Origin: Alphaproteobacteria bacterium
GTDB lineage: Bacteria > Pseudomonadota > Alphaproteobacteria > Micavibrionales > Micavibrionaceae
Direction: 5' to 3'
DNA: 64,000 bases
NCBI GenBank assembly: GCA_009995595.1
Contig: JAACPE010000001.1
Coordinates: 744,001 to 808,000, forward strand
The notes under the pieces are model-generated. The model saw only the letters and a program-made list of their open reading frames with translations, did not search any database and was not told where the DNA came from. Positions 56,649 through 64,000 of the stretch are shown here, piece after piece. The position numbers and the translations under genes were made by a program. The stretch's first letter is position 1, and each line of letters begins with the position of its first letter.

Positions 56649-58412
56649 CTAGGGCCTATTTAAACGGCAATGCGTTTGTGCAAAGCGAGTGTGAAGCGGC
56701 TGTTCAAAGTTACAAGCCACAGTAACTTCTGACGCGCGCGCAGGGACAACAAGCTCCCAATCCGCTGCTAAAAAATCAGGGTTTGTTATAAGGCTTGGAT
56801 ATTCTTGAGCATTCGCGGCGACAATAACCTCAATTTGTGCCAAAACCTCAGATGCAGAAGCATTTGGCTCTAACGAAGCTTGAGCGATCGCGGATAAAGT
56901 CCCAAATTGTGAGGCCAAAAAGACTTCATCTAAAGGTTCTTCTGGCATCTCTAACGGTTGATCCGTATTTGCGCCTTGAAACAATTCGAATAATGGCGTT
57001 TGAGCTGGCTCAACATGAGTGTAAGTTGCATGAATGACTGGAATATTGATGCCTGACACTTCTTCGGGCTCATAAGAGGGTAATGAACTTACTTGCGTTT
57101 GAGCTATTATAGGGTTCGGCTCAAGGGGTGTATTTGAAAAAGCAGCTTGAATATAAGGCCCTAAACCGCCCAAATCATTAGGCGCAATAGTCAAAGAGGC
57201 TGTTGAAACCGCAAGATCAAGTGTAAGATCTTCTTTTTGTGTATCAGAGAAAGATGCTTCACCCTTTGTGGAAACATAACTATCATTATTCAGGCTCTCA
57301 GAAGTGCCAAAAAACCCTGCGATAGCTATCGATGCCGCCGCTGCTAAGCGCTTTAAGCCGCCAAAAACGCCTGTTGGCGGCTTCGTAAACGGAACAACAT
57401 TCGAAGCAATTTGCGCTTCTTGAACTGTTTCTTCTCTCACTACTGAAATAACGGCACTTATATCTGCCTCATTAAGATTTGCGCCAATCGCTCTTGCAAG
57501 ATTAAAGGCAACGCGGTCATTCGTAAAAATCTTATAGGCCCTGTCACCAACACGCTCTTCAGAAGGAATGTTAATAACTCTAAAATCTGCGTGTTTTAGA
57601 ACCTCGTTAGAACTATCTAGAATACGACTTAGCGACTCCGCACTCACTGCAATTCCCTCAGGGTGCTTAATCATTTCATGCGCCACTGGATCTGGAGAGG
57701 ACACACGATATTCGCCGCTATCTAGGCGCTTAATATTAAGATGAGTCAAATATGGGTTATTGCTATTCACAAGAGCATCTAGGTTTTTTTTATCCATAAT
57801 ATATGGCTTGGCGTGAATATGGGCGGGCTGTCCGCTTAAAAAACGTGGCAACGTGATTGGCGGTTTTTCTTGCTCCACTGTTGTCAAATCAGGCACAGGC
57901 AGGACTGGTGGTGCAACAGCTCTAACTTCGCTTGTCTTTGCTGATAAATCTAATCCTAATCTTTGCGCAGCAGAATCAATAAGTGCCTCTCTTTCAGCTC
58001 TTTCTTTTGTCTGAATACCGGCAAGATGTTTGCGCAGACGCTCTGGCATAATCGTTACGGGAGGCGTTACAACTTCAGTTTCTTGAACAACTCTTTCTTT
58101 TGCCTTTTCCCCGCCGCTTACTTTACGAAGCAACGCGTCAACTTGATCTTTGGCATGTGGCTGGCTTTCTTGAACATAGGCAACAAAAGCGCTCAGTAGA
58201 TCTTCACCGTTATTACCGACGAAATCTTTATATTGATAAGCTCTTTGACTTTCATTTGTGCCACTCAACGGACTAAGGCCAATTAAATCACCTAAAGATC
58301 TTAGTGCTTTAGGCCCTACACCCTTCATATCCACTTTAGCGTTAAGAAAATCTGGGAACAACTCTCTCAAATGAATAGAAGTGGTTGGGCTGTCATCTAA
58401 ATTATCTTTCAT
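56649..58412 (-). CDS. Large hypothetical protein with a central membrane helix and LysM-like end
   Basis: This 587-residue protein is acidic and low in complexity. A single hydrophobic stretch (about 370-385, LKRLAAAASIAIAGFFG) separates a cytoplasmic-looking N-terminal half from a Pro/Glu/Ser-rich second half. Near the C-terminus VIVAANAQEYPSLITNPDFLAADWELVVPA looks like the second half of a LysM repeat, suggesting peptidoglycan contact. I chose the ATG at 58412, with AGGTG upstream. No defined family. Confidence 0.65.
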   Translation of the reverse strand: MKDNLDDSPTTSIHLRELFPDFLNAKVDMKGVGPKALRSLGDLIGLSPLSGTNESQRAYQYKDFVGNNGEDLLSAFVAYVQESQPHAKDQVDALLRKVSGGEKAKERVVQETEVVTPPVTIMPERLRKHLAGIQTKERAEREALIDSAAQRLGLDLSAKTSEVRAVAPPVLPVPDLTTVEQEKPPITLPRFLSGQPAHIHAKPYIMDKKNLDALVNSNNPYLTHLNIKRLDSGEYRVSSPDPVAHEMIKHPEGIAVSAESLSRILDSSNEVLKHADFRVINIPSEERVGDRAYKIFTNDRVAFNLARAIGANLNEADISAVISVVREETVQEAQIASNVVPFTKPPTGVFGGLKRLAAAASIAIAGFFGTSESLNNDSYVSTKGEASFSDTQKEDLTLDLAVSTASLTIAPNDLGGLGPYIQAAFSNTPLEPNPIIAQTQVSSLPSYEPEEVSGINIPVIHATYTHVEPAQTPLFELFQGANTDQPLEMPEEPLDEVFLASQFGTLSAIAQASLEPNASASEVLAQIEVIVAANAQEYPSLITNPDFLAADWELVVPARASEVTVACNFEQPLHTRFAQTHCRLNRP

Positions 58413-58592
58413 CACACACACCTAATTTACTTATTAACACTTTATTAAGCATTGTTTTGACAGAATAATGCAAATTTGTCAATTTAATTTACATAAATAT
58501 TAGATAGGGCGCTGATATTCCTCCCTGTAATTCGAAATATACTGACACTATCAAATCATGTTAGGGTGAGACATTACGGAAGGATTAATACG

Positions 58593-58835
58593 ATGGATAT
58601 GACGACACTCACACATTTTTTGGGCTGGTGTACGCTCATTAATATTGTAATTTTTCTTATCTCTACGGTTATGATTACCCTGTTTAAGGGTCTAGCTATG
58701 GGTCTTCATAAGAGGCTTTTTAACGTAGATGAGAGCTTTCTCACACAAAGTTATTTTAACTATCTGGCGCGCTATAAGCTTTTGATAATTGTCTTTAATC
58801 TTGTGCCCTACTCGGTTCTGCGCCTCGCGCTTTAA
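58593..58835 (+). CDS. DUF6868-type small membrane protein
   Basis: This 80-residue protein starts at the ATG at 58593, with GGAAGGA 8 bases upstream. The first helix runs INIVIFLISTVMITLF. A motif WCTLINI and the ending NLVPYSVLRLAL match the small two-helix DUF6868 group as I remember it. Function unknown. Confidence 0.7.
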   Translation: MDMTTLTHFLGWCTLINIVIFLISTVMITLFKGLAMGLHKRLFNVDESFLTQSYFNYLARYKLLIIVFNLVPYSVLRLAL

Positions 58836-58945
58836 ATTTCTTAAAAACCTGTGAAAAATAGCATGGAAGGAATAGACTCTGTCAAATACCATGTGCTTTA
58901 CTCATTTCTCAAATGCAATAAATGAATAGCAACAGGGTGTATTTA

Positions 58946-59473
58946 ATGTCACACGCAAAAACCTTATTATCAGCCGCAGTATTAGCCTTACACGCAAACT
59001 TTGCCGCAGCGCAGGAACAGCTCCTTACTCAAGATATTTCTATTGATGACACGTACCATACAAGAGAGCCTGTTTATGTTGTTTTGCCAACATCGAATGG
59101 GGAGTTAGTGCGTGATTTCACAGCGTGCACATCGGATAATCACCTCGTCACGGGAAACTTCGCCCTGCGCGCGGATATTGATTATGCGAACGCACAAATT
59201 GAAAATGGTGGATTAGAGGCGCTTAGTCGTCAGGCCTCTGTGGACGGATTCATGTACCAGCGCGCCTTAACAGAAGTGATTGGCAGCATGACATTGGCGA
59301 ACTTAAAGAGTTCACAAATCGCATCAAGTGCTGACCAAGCCCGAATGAGAGAGAATGTCGCAACAGTCCATGCTCATTTTACACAGGCTAACTCAGGTCC
59401 TGTTGAATATAGTTTTCATATTAATGAAAGCTTGTTTAGACGCCCCAACACAAGGCTATGTCCCCAAGCATAA
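58946..59473 (+). CDS. Hypothetical secreted protein, 175 residues
   Basis: The ATG at 58946 gives a signal peptide (hydrophobic LLSAAVLALHANFAAAQ, cleavage after about residue 23). The mature part has two Cys (FTACTSD and TRLCPQA), which could form a disulfide. No family recognised. It has an AGGGTG ribosome site. Confidence 0.65.
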   Translation: MSHAKTLLSAAVLALHANFAAAQEQLLTQDISIDDTYHTREPVYVVLPTSNGELVRDFTACTSDNHLVTGNFALRADIDYANAQIENGGLEALSRQASVDGFMYQRALTEVIGSMTLANLKSSQIASSADQARMRENVATVHAHFTQANSGPVEYSFHINESLFRRPNTRLCPQA

Positions 59474-59630
59474 ACGTCTGCATTTTTAATAGTCATCTTA
59501 AAGGTTAGAGCTAAGTCGTTTCACAAGCTTGCACGTATGCTAAAACCTATAAACTCACATTAAATGGAAACTCTTTAATCGGCTTATAATCGTTTACAAA
59601 ACCCAAAACATGTTTTTACGTAAAATAACA

Positions 59631-59659
59631 TTGACAGATAACCAACAAGTGGTTAATTT
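59631..59659 (+). promoter_or_regulatory. Promoter with dyad in the spacer, before the barrel gene
   Basis: TTGACA (59631-59636) and TAATTT (59654-59659) are 17 bp apart. The inverted repeat TAACCA-ACAAG-TGGTTA (59639-59655) falls almost entirely within the spacer, a place where a repressor could block RNA polymerase. Confidence 0.45.
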
Positions 59660-59691
59660 ATTTTACATATTTATTAATGGGTTGCCTAAAC

Positions 59692-60810
59692 ATGGGTTAT
59701 ACAAAAAATGTAGCAGCTTTCGCTCTGGTTGCATCACAAGCATACTCTGCACAAGCTGATGAAAATAACGGCTGGTTTGCAGGCTTAGAATACGAGCAAA
59801 ACGTTGACGCTTATACATTAACTATACCAACCAGTATGCTAGGGGACGGTCCGGTTTTAGACTACCTCCCTCACTTCCTTAGCATGAATATACTCAGCAG
59901 CAATTGCACCAACGCTTTTGCAGGACATCGCTGGGGCGGTGGGAATACAGATGTTGGTGGCTTAAGCTGGCGCTTTTCAGCATCTTTGAAAGCATCCAGT
60001 TGTCACTCCGATATCAATATTAACTTCGCCCCTAATCAATCATATGCATTGGCTAGAATGAACGAGACTGCTCACAGCACAATCCTCACTTTGATGGAGA
60101 CCAATATGCCTCCGGCAATATTATCTCTCGCTGGTATTTATGGTGTTGATATAGATAATGTGACAAATATATCAGCAGATGCAATCACAGCCCTTATAAT
60201 GGATCCAACCCGCCCCCTCCCAACAACAGAAAATGTCACTCTTGCATTTAGCAATGTTCCGGCTATTCCAAACCCAAGAGTAAATGCCGCCATAAACGAA
60301 GCACAAAACCATGCTTTGGAGGTAGTGAACGCAGCAAACGAAGCACGCGAGATTGTTGATTTTGTTTATTCTTTTCCTGATCAAGTAGATGATAATGGGA
60401 GAATGTTTGCCCTTGGTTTCGAGACTTCACTAGAAGCACGATATCATTTTGCAAGACAATCCTATTTTTATGCTGGTGCAGATAGTGAAGCGACCGTAAA
60501 AGCAAGCTTCCACGCTAATCCTCTGCCTCAGCTTTCTGATGAGACAAATTTTATTGTTCCTTTTTACGGCATTGAAACCACAGCGCGCCTTGGTGTTGCT
60601 TTTGAGGATGCAATTGGTAATTTTGATGTGGCAGCAGGATATAATCACCCATTCAGCACATTTGATATACCTTTAAATGATATTACACTAACTGGCATGG
60701 ACAGCCCTTACTTAAATCTTAGCTTATCTGATGATAGCGGGTTTAAGATAGATACAACATATACACCAGAGCTAAAACAGGCAGGCTTTACCGTAAACTT
60801 CACTTTTTAA
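59692..60810 (+). CDS. Putative outer-membrane beta-barrel protein
   Basis: The 372-residue product has a signal peptide (MGYTKNVAAFALVASQAYSAQA, cut after about residue 22; an alternative ATG at 59677 adds 5). Many strands have alternating aromatic residues, and the last residue is Phe in TVNFTF, the signal for barrel insertion. The middle part (about 115-225) is helical. No family recognised. The signal peptide and C-terminal Phe make an outer-membrane location probable. Confidence 0.6.
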   Translation: MGYTKNVAAFALVASQAYSAQADENNGWFAGLEYEQNVDAYTLTIPTSMLGDGPVLDYLPHFLSMNILSSNCTNAFAGHRWGGGNTDVGGLSWRFSASLKASSCHSDININFAPNQSYALARMNETAHSTILTLMETNMPPAILSLAGIYGVDIDNVTNISADAITALIMDPTRPLPTTENVTLAFSNVPAIPNPRVNAAINEAQNHALEVVNAANEAREIVDFVYSFPDQVDDNGRMFALGFETSLEARYHFARQSYFYAGADSEATVKASFHANPLPQLSDETNFIVPFYGIETTARLGVAFEDAIGNFDVAAGYNHPFSTFDIPLNDITLTGMDSPYLNLSLSDDSGFKIDTTYTPELKQAGFTVNFTF

Positions 60811-60854
60811 CTCAGCCGGTCTTTATCCAATAAACTTTGTAATAAGAATTCTAA

Positions 60855-60931
60855 TGGTCGGAGTGAGAGGACTTGAACCTCCGACCCCTCGCCCCCCAGG
60901 CGAGTGCGCTACCAGGCTGCGCTACACTCCG
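60855..60931 (-). tRNA. tRNA-Pro (GGG)
   Basis: A 77-nt cloverleaf on the minus strand: acceptor CGGAGTG pairs with CACTCCG, discriminator A, encoded CCA. The anticodon loop CTGGGGG reads GGG. Confidence 0.95.
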
Positions 60932-61036
60932 ACGAGATGTTGATATCGAAATTACGGCGTAAAATCAAATAAGTATTTACAAGTATTTTTGAATTATGTT
61001 AATACTTCGCAAAATTAAATAGTAAAGGTGTGTAAA

Positions 61037-61267
61037 ATGACAAATCAACTACAAGATATTAAAACAGATGTAGCGCCATCACGTGACTACCCTTTAGCAA
61101 CAGGTGCGGCTGTATCAACTATATGCAGCCTTACTGACGGATCATATGAGCCAGGAAGACCCACAATCACTAATGATGACTTAGCCAGACTTGCAGAGAG
61201 CCTAGGACAGGGAAAAACAGCCGACCGAAATGACAGAGCCCCATCTCCTTGTGGTATGGACTTTTAA
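61037..61267 (+). CDS. Small hypothetical protein, 76 residues
   Basis: The ATG at 61037 has AAAGGTG 8 bases upstream. The sequence is hydrophilic, with PTITNDDLARLAESLGQGK and two Cys; no membrane helix. Its 3' end is 11 bases before the next gene, which may be translated together. Confidence 0.5.
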   Translation: MTNQLQDIKTDVAPSRDYPLATGAAVSTICSLTDGSYEPGRPTITNDDLARLAESLGQGKTADRNDRAPSPCGMDF

Positions 61268-61278
61268 AAAATCTAAAA

Positions 61279-61695
61279 ATGGAACGAACACGCGGCGAAA
61301 AAATATCGTTTTTTGTGGCTGTCTGCAAAGAGAGCGCAGATGACGGCGCCGCGTTTATTTTGAGCGATGTTTTTCAATCGCACGCCCCAGACACAAATGT
61401 GAATGCGGAAGTCGCGCGTAAATACAACGCGCTGACTGAATTTGCGGAGAATGTTTACATAGCACTAGATGGACAAAGATCTCATATAGGCTCACTAGGC
61501 CCTCGCCAATACGCCGAGATGATAAGAGATATGCATAATGGCACAAATGCAGAAAACAACAGAATTTATGCCGCATTTATGATAGCAGGCCACCATATTA
61601 GAGAACTTACAGTTAGAGAACTTACAGAGCGTCCAGATTATGTAGTGCCTGTGATTATTACTCAACCGCCACTACAATCAGGTTTAAGAGCCTAA
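61279..61695 (+). CDS. Hypothetical protein, 138 residues
   Basis: The start at the ATG 61279 gives [15 protein letters not shown]; a TTG 30 bases upstream would overlap the preceding gene. Mostly helical and soluble. The tail repeats RELT ([13 protein letters not shown]). No family recognised. The 3' end overlaps the convergent merR-type gene by 4 bases. Confidence 0.6.
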   Translation: MERTRGEKISFFVAVCKESADDGAAFILSDVFQSHAPDTNVNAEVARKYNALTEFAENVYIALDGQRSHIGSLGPRQYAEMIRDMHNGTNAENNRIYAAFMIAGHHIRELTVRELTERPDYVVPVIITQPPLQSGLRA

Positions 61696-62357
61696 GCTTT
61701 CACCATACTGCGGAGCGCTTTGAGCTCAGCGAGCATCATTTCTAAAACAGCGCGTTGTTTGGCTGACATTCCTGCAGGCTGCGCGGCCATAACTTGCGCG
61801 GTTGGTTGCACTTTCGGTTGTGGTGCGGGCGCGACACTTTGCGGCGCTTCGTTGGCGTTATTGGCTTCACCATCAACAATTTGACCTTTACCACGCCCCT
61901 TTAAAAGCTTTTGAACGCCTTTAATCGTATAGCCTTCGGTATATAAAAGATGATGAATACGTTTTAGCAAGGCCACGTCTTCTGGGCGATAATAACGGCG
62001 GCCACCCCCACGTTTAAGAGGTTTTACTTGTGTAAATTTTGTTTCCCAAAAACGAAGAACATGTTGCTGCACATCCAGCTCCGTCGCAACTTCGCTAATT
62101 GTCCTAAAGGCTGTTGCTGATTTTTTGATGGGTGATTGTTCGACGTTGTTAGCGGCGCTCGTTTGCGCTTTTTCAGATTCGCTAGGCACTCTTTTTTGAA
62201 TGGCTTCCATCTCTACGTGGCTTTCAACGCGCTTTGTTTGGAAAGGTTGCTCTGACAAAGGAGGTTGAACGGCGCGCCCAGTTTGATAACTGACTTGATC
62301 AACAAGCGTTGTTTCATCAGACATAAGCGGCGGTGTGACACGTGTATGATTATTCAT
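61692..62357 (-). CDS. MerR-family transcriptional regulator
   Basis: This 221-residue DNA-binding protein has a disordered N-terminal stretch (about 75 residues). The winged-helix MerR domain follows: [56 protein letters not shown]. It lies 60 bases after ihfA, the usual fabH-ihfA-merR order of alphaproteobacteria. No metal-binding Cys are present. Confidence 0.93.
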   Translation of the reverse strand: MNNHTRVTPPLMSDETTLVDQVSYQTGRAVQPPLSEQPFQTKRVESHVEMEAIQKRVPSESEKAQTSAANNVEQSPIKKSATAFRTISEVATELDVQQHVLRFWETKFTQVKPLKRGGGRRYYRPEDVALLKRIHHLLYTEGYTIKGVQKLLKGRGKGQIVDGEANNANEAPQSVAPAPQPKVQPTAQVMAAQPAGMSAKQRAVLEMMLAELKALRSMVKA

Positions 62358-62417
62358 GGTATTTCTCTATTTCGTTAAAATAATAAAAGTTATAATTGTT
62401 TAAGACGTTTCGCCTGA

Positions 62418-62756
62418 TTAACTCTCAGACTTTGGAGTGCTCATCGCTTGCGTTGCTTTATTAATTCTGTCTTTCAGAACATGTGAGGCGCGAAATACAA
62501 GAACACTGCGCGGGCTTATCGCCACTTCGATTCCTGTTTTCGGGTTACGTCCAACGCGCTCTCCCTTGTGTTTGACAGAAAAACTGCCAAAAGAGGAAAT
62601 TTTAACACTGTCGCCTTTTGTTAACGCTTCCATCATCTCATCAAGCACTTGCTCGACAAGGTCAGAAGATTCGTTACGCGATAAACCCACTTGCGCGTAA
62701 ACCGCTTCGGCGAGGTCGGCGCGTGTGATTGTTTTGCTTTCTGGGGGTAAAGTCAT
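62418..62756 (-). CDS. ihfA: Integration host factor subunit alpha
   Basis: This 112-residue DNA-bending protein of the HU/IHF family has [43 protein letters not shown] with the RNP intercalation site. It heterodimerises with IhfB. The fabH gene follows in the genomic order, but an inserted plus-strand gene stands between. Confidence 0.96.
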   Translation of the reverse strand: MTLPPESKTITRADLAEAVYAQVGLSRNESSDLVEQVLDEMMEALTKGDSVKISSFGSFSVKHKGERVGRNPKTGIEVAISPRSVLVFRASHVLKDRINKATQAMSTPKSES

Positions 62757-62909
62757 ACCTGGCTCCGTTTGTTTGTATGCCTTACGCTAAGCCCCTGCGT
62801 TTTAACCGTCAACAGGTTGAATATATTTAATCACAAAAAAAGTGGATTATTTCAATGGGGTATAGTGATTACTTCAATTAATGAGGTTGTGGAACGAAGC
62901 ATTAAAAAA

Positions 62910-62961
62910 ATAGTTAATTTGTTAACTAATGCTTGAAAAGTTAACAAATTAACTATATAAA
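62910..62961 (+). promoter_or_regulatory. Promoter overlapped by an 18-bp perfect inverted repeat
   Basis: ATAGTTAATTTGTTAACT (62910-62927) and its exact reverse complement (62939-62956) are separated by 11 bases. The -35 TTGAAA is at 62933-62938 and the -10 TATAAA at 62956-62961, with 17 bp between. The right arm therefore fills the spacer. This is a classical repressor operator layout. It controls the gene at 63004 and perhaps ihfA on the other side. Confidence 0.75.
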
Positions 62962-63003
62962 ATTGCCATAACTTAACCCCTAATCCAAAAAATGGAGACA
63001 ATA

Positions 63004-63489
63004 ATGACTATATTATCTATTGCCAGCGGTTCGAGAAGAAGAAGAATTATGGAGGATAACATCGAATCCAGCACTTGGCAAAAAGCGGCAACCAATAAGG
63101 AAACTGGCGTTGCAGTAGCATCACGGATTGCGAAACATGCATTTATGGCCACCGCAGCCTATTCATTAACAGTTGAAACTGCGCCACAGCCATATACAGC
63201 CCTTATATTTGCCGCAGTCTCTTTGGCAGCGGCATCAGAGCACGCCATTATTAAAGACCGCCTTACAAATCGGGCAGGAGAATTTAATGATTTTGATAGA
63301 AACGCATCCAAGCTAGAATTAGGATATCAAAAAGCTCTTCGTCTTACAGTTGGCTTGGCGAACGAATATAATCCGATCCCATGCCTTCGTTCGGCTTGGA
63401 ACACCCTTCCCGAGAGAGAGGGATTGCTTCGTAACGCAAGCAATACTGTGAATAGAGGCTGTCGAGCCCTAATAAGAGCGATGATGTAA
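63004..63489 (+). CDS. Hypothetical protein between ihfA and fabH
   Basis: This 161-residue protein starts at the ATG at 63004, with GGAGAC 4 bases upstream; an upstream ATG in the same frame lacks a ribosome site. A basic SRRRR segment near the N-terminus is followed by an alanine-rich hydrophobic region (about 45-85) that may form two membrane helices, then a helical tail. No family recognised. It has its own strong promoter, covered by an inverted repeat, so it appears to be a regulated gene. Confidence 0.65.
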   Translation: MTILSIASGSRRRRIMEDNIESSTWQKAATNKETGVAVASRIAKHAFMATAAYSLTVETAPQPYTALIFAAVSLAAASEHAIIKDRLTNRAGEFNDFDRNASKLELGYQKALRLTVGLANEYNPIPCLRSAWNTLPEREGLLRNASNTVNRGCRALIRAMM

Positions 63490-63501
63490 ACTCTTAAATT
63501 A

Positions 63502-64000
63502 CTAATAACGCACAAGGGCGGCGCCCCATGTTAGGCCGCCGCCCATGGCTTCAATAAGCATCATCTGACCGCGTTTAATTCGCCCATCACGTACCGCCTC
63601 ATCAAGCGCAAGCGGAATAGAGGCCGCCGATGTATTACCGTGACGATCCACAGTGACAACAACTTTATCCATAGGCATATCAAGCTTTTTGGCGGTGGAT
63701 TCAATAATACGAATATTCGCCTGATGCGGCACAAGCCAATCAATAGAAGACGAATCAATATTATTATGTTTTAAAGTCTCTTCGACAACATCAGCCATAT
63801 AATTAACGGCGTATTTGAATACTTCGCGCCCTTGCATTTGAATGACGCCATTTTCCCCTGTGGATGACACACCGCCGGTTGTTTGTAACAACGCGCGCTG
63901 CGCTCCATTAGCATAAAGATGCGTAGAATGAATTCCTGCGCCCGCAAGACCTCTATCGTTCTCTGCCGCTTCAAGGATCACAGCCCCCGCTCCATCCGCA
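63502..64000 (-). CDS. fabH: 3-oxoacyl-ACP synthase III (N-terminal part outside window)
   Basis: This enzyme starts fatty acid synthesis by condensing acetyl-CoA with malonyl-ACP. Only the C-terminal 165 residues are in view; the frame is open to the window edge (reads ADGAGAVIL there). The active-site His and Asn are visible in [12 protein letters not shown] and [20 protein letters not shown]. The active-site Cys lies outside the window. Confidence 0.95.
   Translation of the reverse strand, partial: ADGAGAVILEAAENDRGLAGAGIHSTHLYANGAQRALLQTTGGVSSTGENGVIQMQGREVFKYAVNYMADVVEETLKHNNIDSSSIDWLVPHQANIRIIESTAKKLDMPMDKVVVTVDRHGNTSAASIPLALDEAVRDGRIKRGQMMLIEAMGGGLTWGAALVRY

Noticed and set aside
1-64000. 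CRISPR arrays, insertion sequences or prophage
   Set aside because: I found no regularly spaced repeats, no transposase or integrase and no phage structural genes. The MazG-like gene alone is not evidence for phage.

Overview
The window is a contiguous piece of an AT-leaning alphaproteobacterial chromosome. This rests on the mitochondrial-type 14-subunit complex I genes (nuoA to nuoM visible), the fabH-ihfA-merR and hom-glpX-recJ orders, the tig-clpP-lon-hup neighbourhood, separate rplM-rpsI, and an lptD gene. I see no transposase, integrase, phage block or CRISPR array. The exact lineage cannot be fixed by eye. The moderate AT content, the scattered nuo genes and a PurS-PurL fusion point away from the classical Rhizobiales/Rhodobacterales model genomes and toward a less studied alphaproteobacterial group.

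Region 1 (1-24.5 kb) is a complex I locus, read on the minus strand in the order A, B, C, D, E, F, G, H, I, J, K, L, M. It is broken by unrelated genes. Some are co-directional and nearly gapless: a 55-codon ORF between nuoA and nuoB, a Tat-signal protein before nuoC, an acyltransferase between nuoD and nuoE, a small basic protein after nuoF, MazG-like and TerD-like genes after nuoG, two related 60-residue peptides before nuoJ, and a 120-residue protein between nuoK and nuoL. Others lie on the opposite strand: a sodium/solute symporter, purL-purQ, and an exported ClpP-like protease. Hairpin terminators and internal promoters suggest several transcripts rather than one.

Region 2 (24.6-34.1 kb) holds tRNA-Asp, alanine dehydrogenase, several small proteins, a ceramidase-like membrane protein, tRNA-Val, and the protein quality-control group hup, lon, clpP and tig, without clpX. 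tRNA-Leu and tRNA-His follow; the 3' end of the tRNA-His gene is duplicated about 114 bp away.

Region 3 (34.2-56.5 kb) is mostly housekeeping: glutamine synthetase, ParE, LptD with an SLC13 transporter, a DEAD-box helicase, a MerC-like and a BASS transporter, RecJ, GlpX, homoserine dehydrogenase, an OmpA-like lipoprotein, gamma carbonic anhydrase, an aldo/keto reductase, and ribosomal proteins S9 and L13.

Region 4 (56.6-64 kb) is rich in lineage-specific genes: a LysM-like membrane protein, small secreted proteins, an outer-membrane beta-barrel candidate, tRNA-Pro, then merR-ihfA-fabH interrupted by a plus-strand gene whose promoter is overlapped by a perfect 18-bp inverted repeat.

The strongest unusual items are the exported ClpP homologue with an intact Ser-His-Asp triad and apparently leaderless expression, the tandem peptide family with a G7 frameshift, the extra genes embedded in the nuo locus, and the operator-like inverted repeat next to ihfA.
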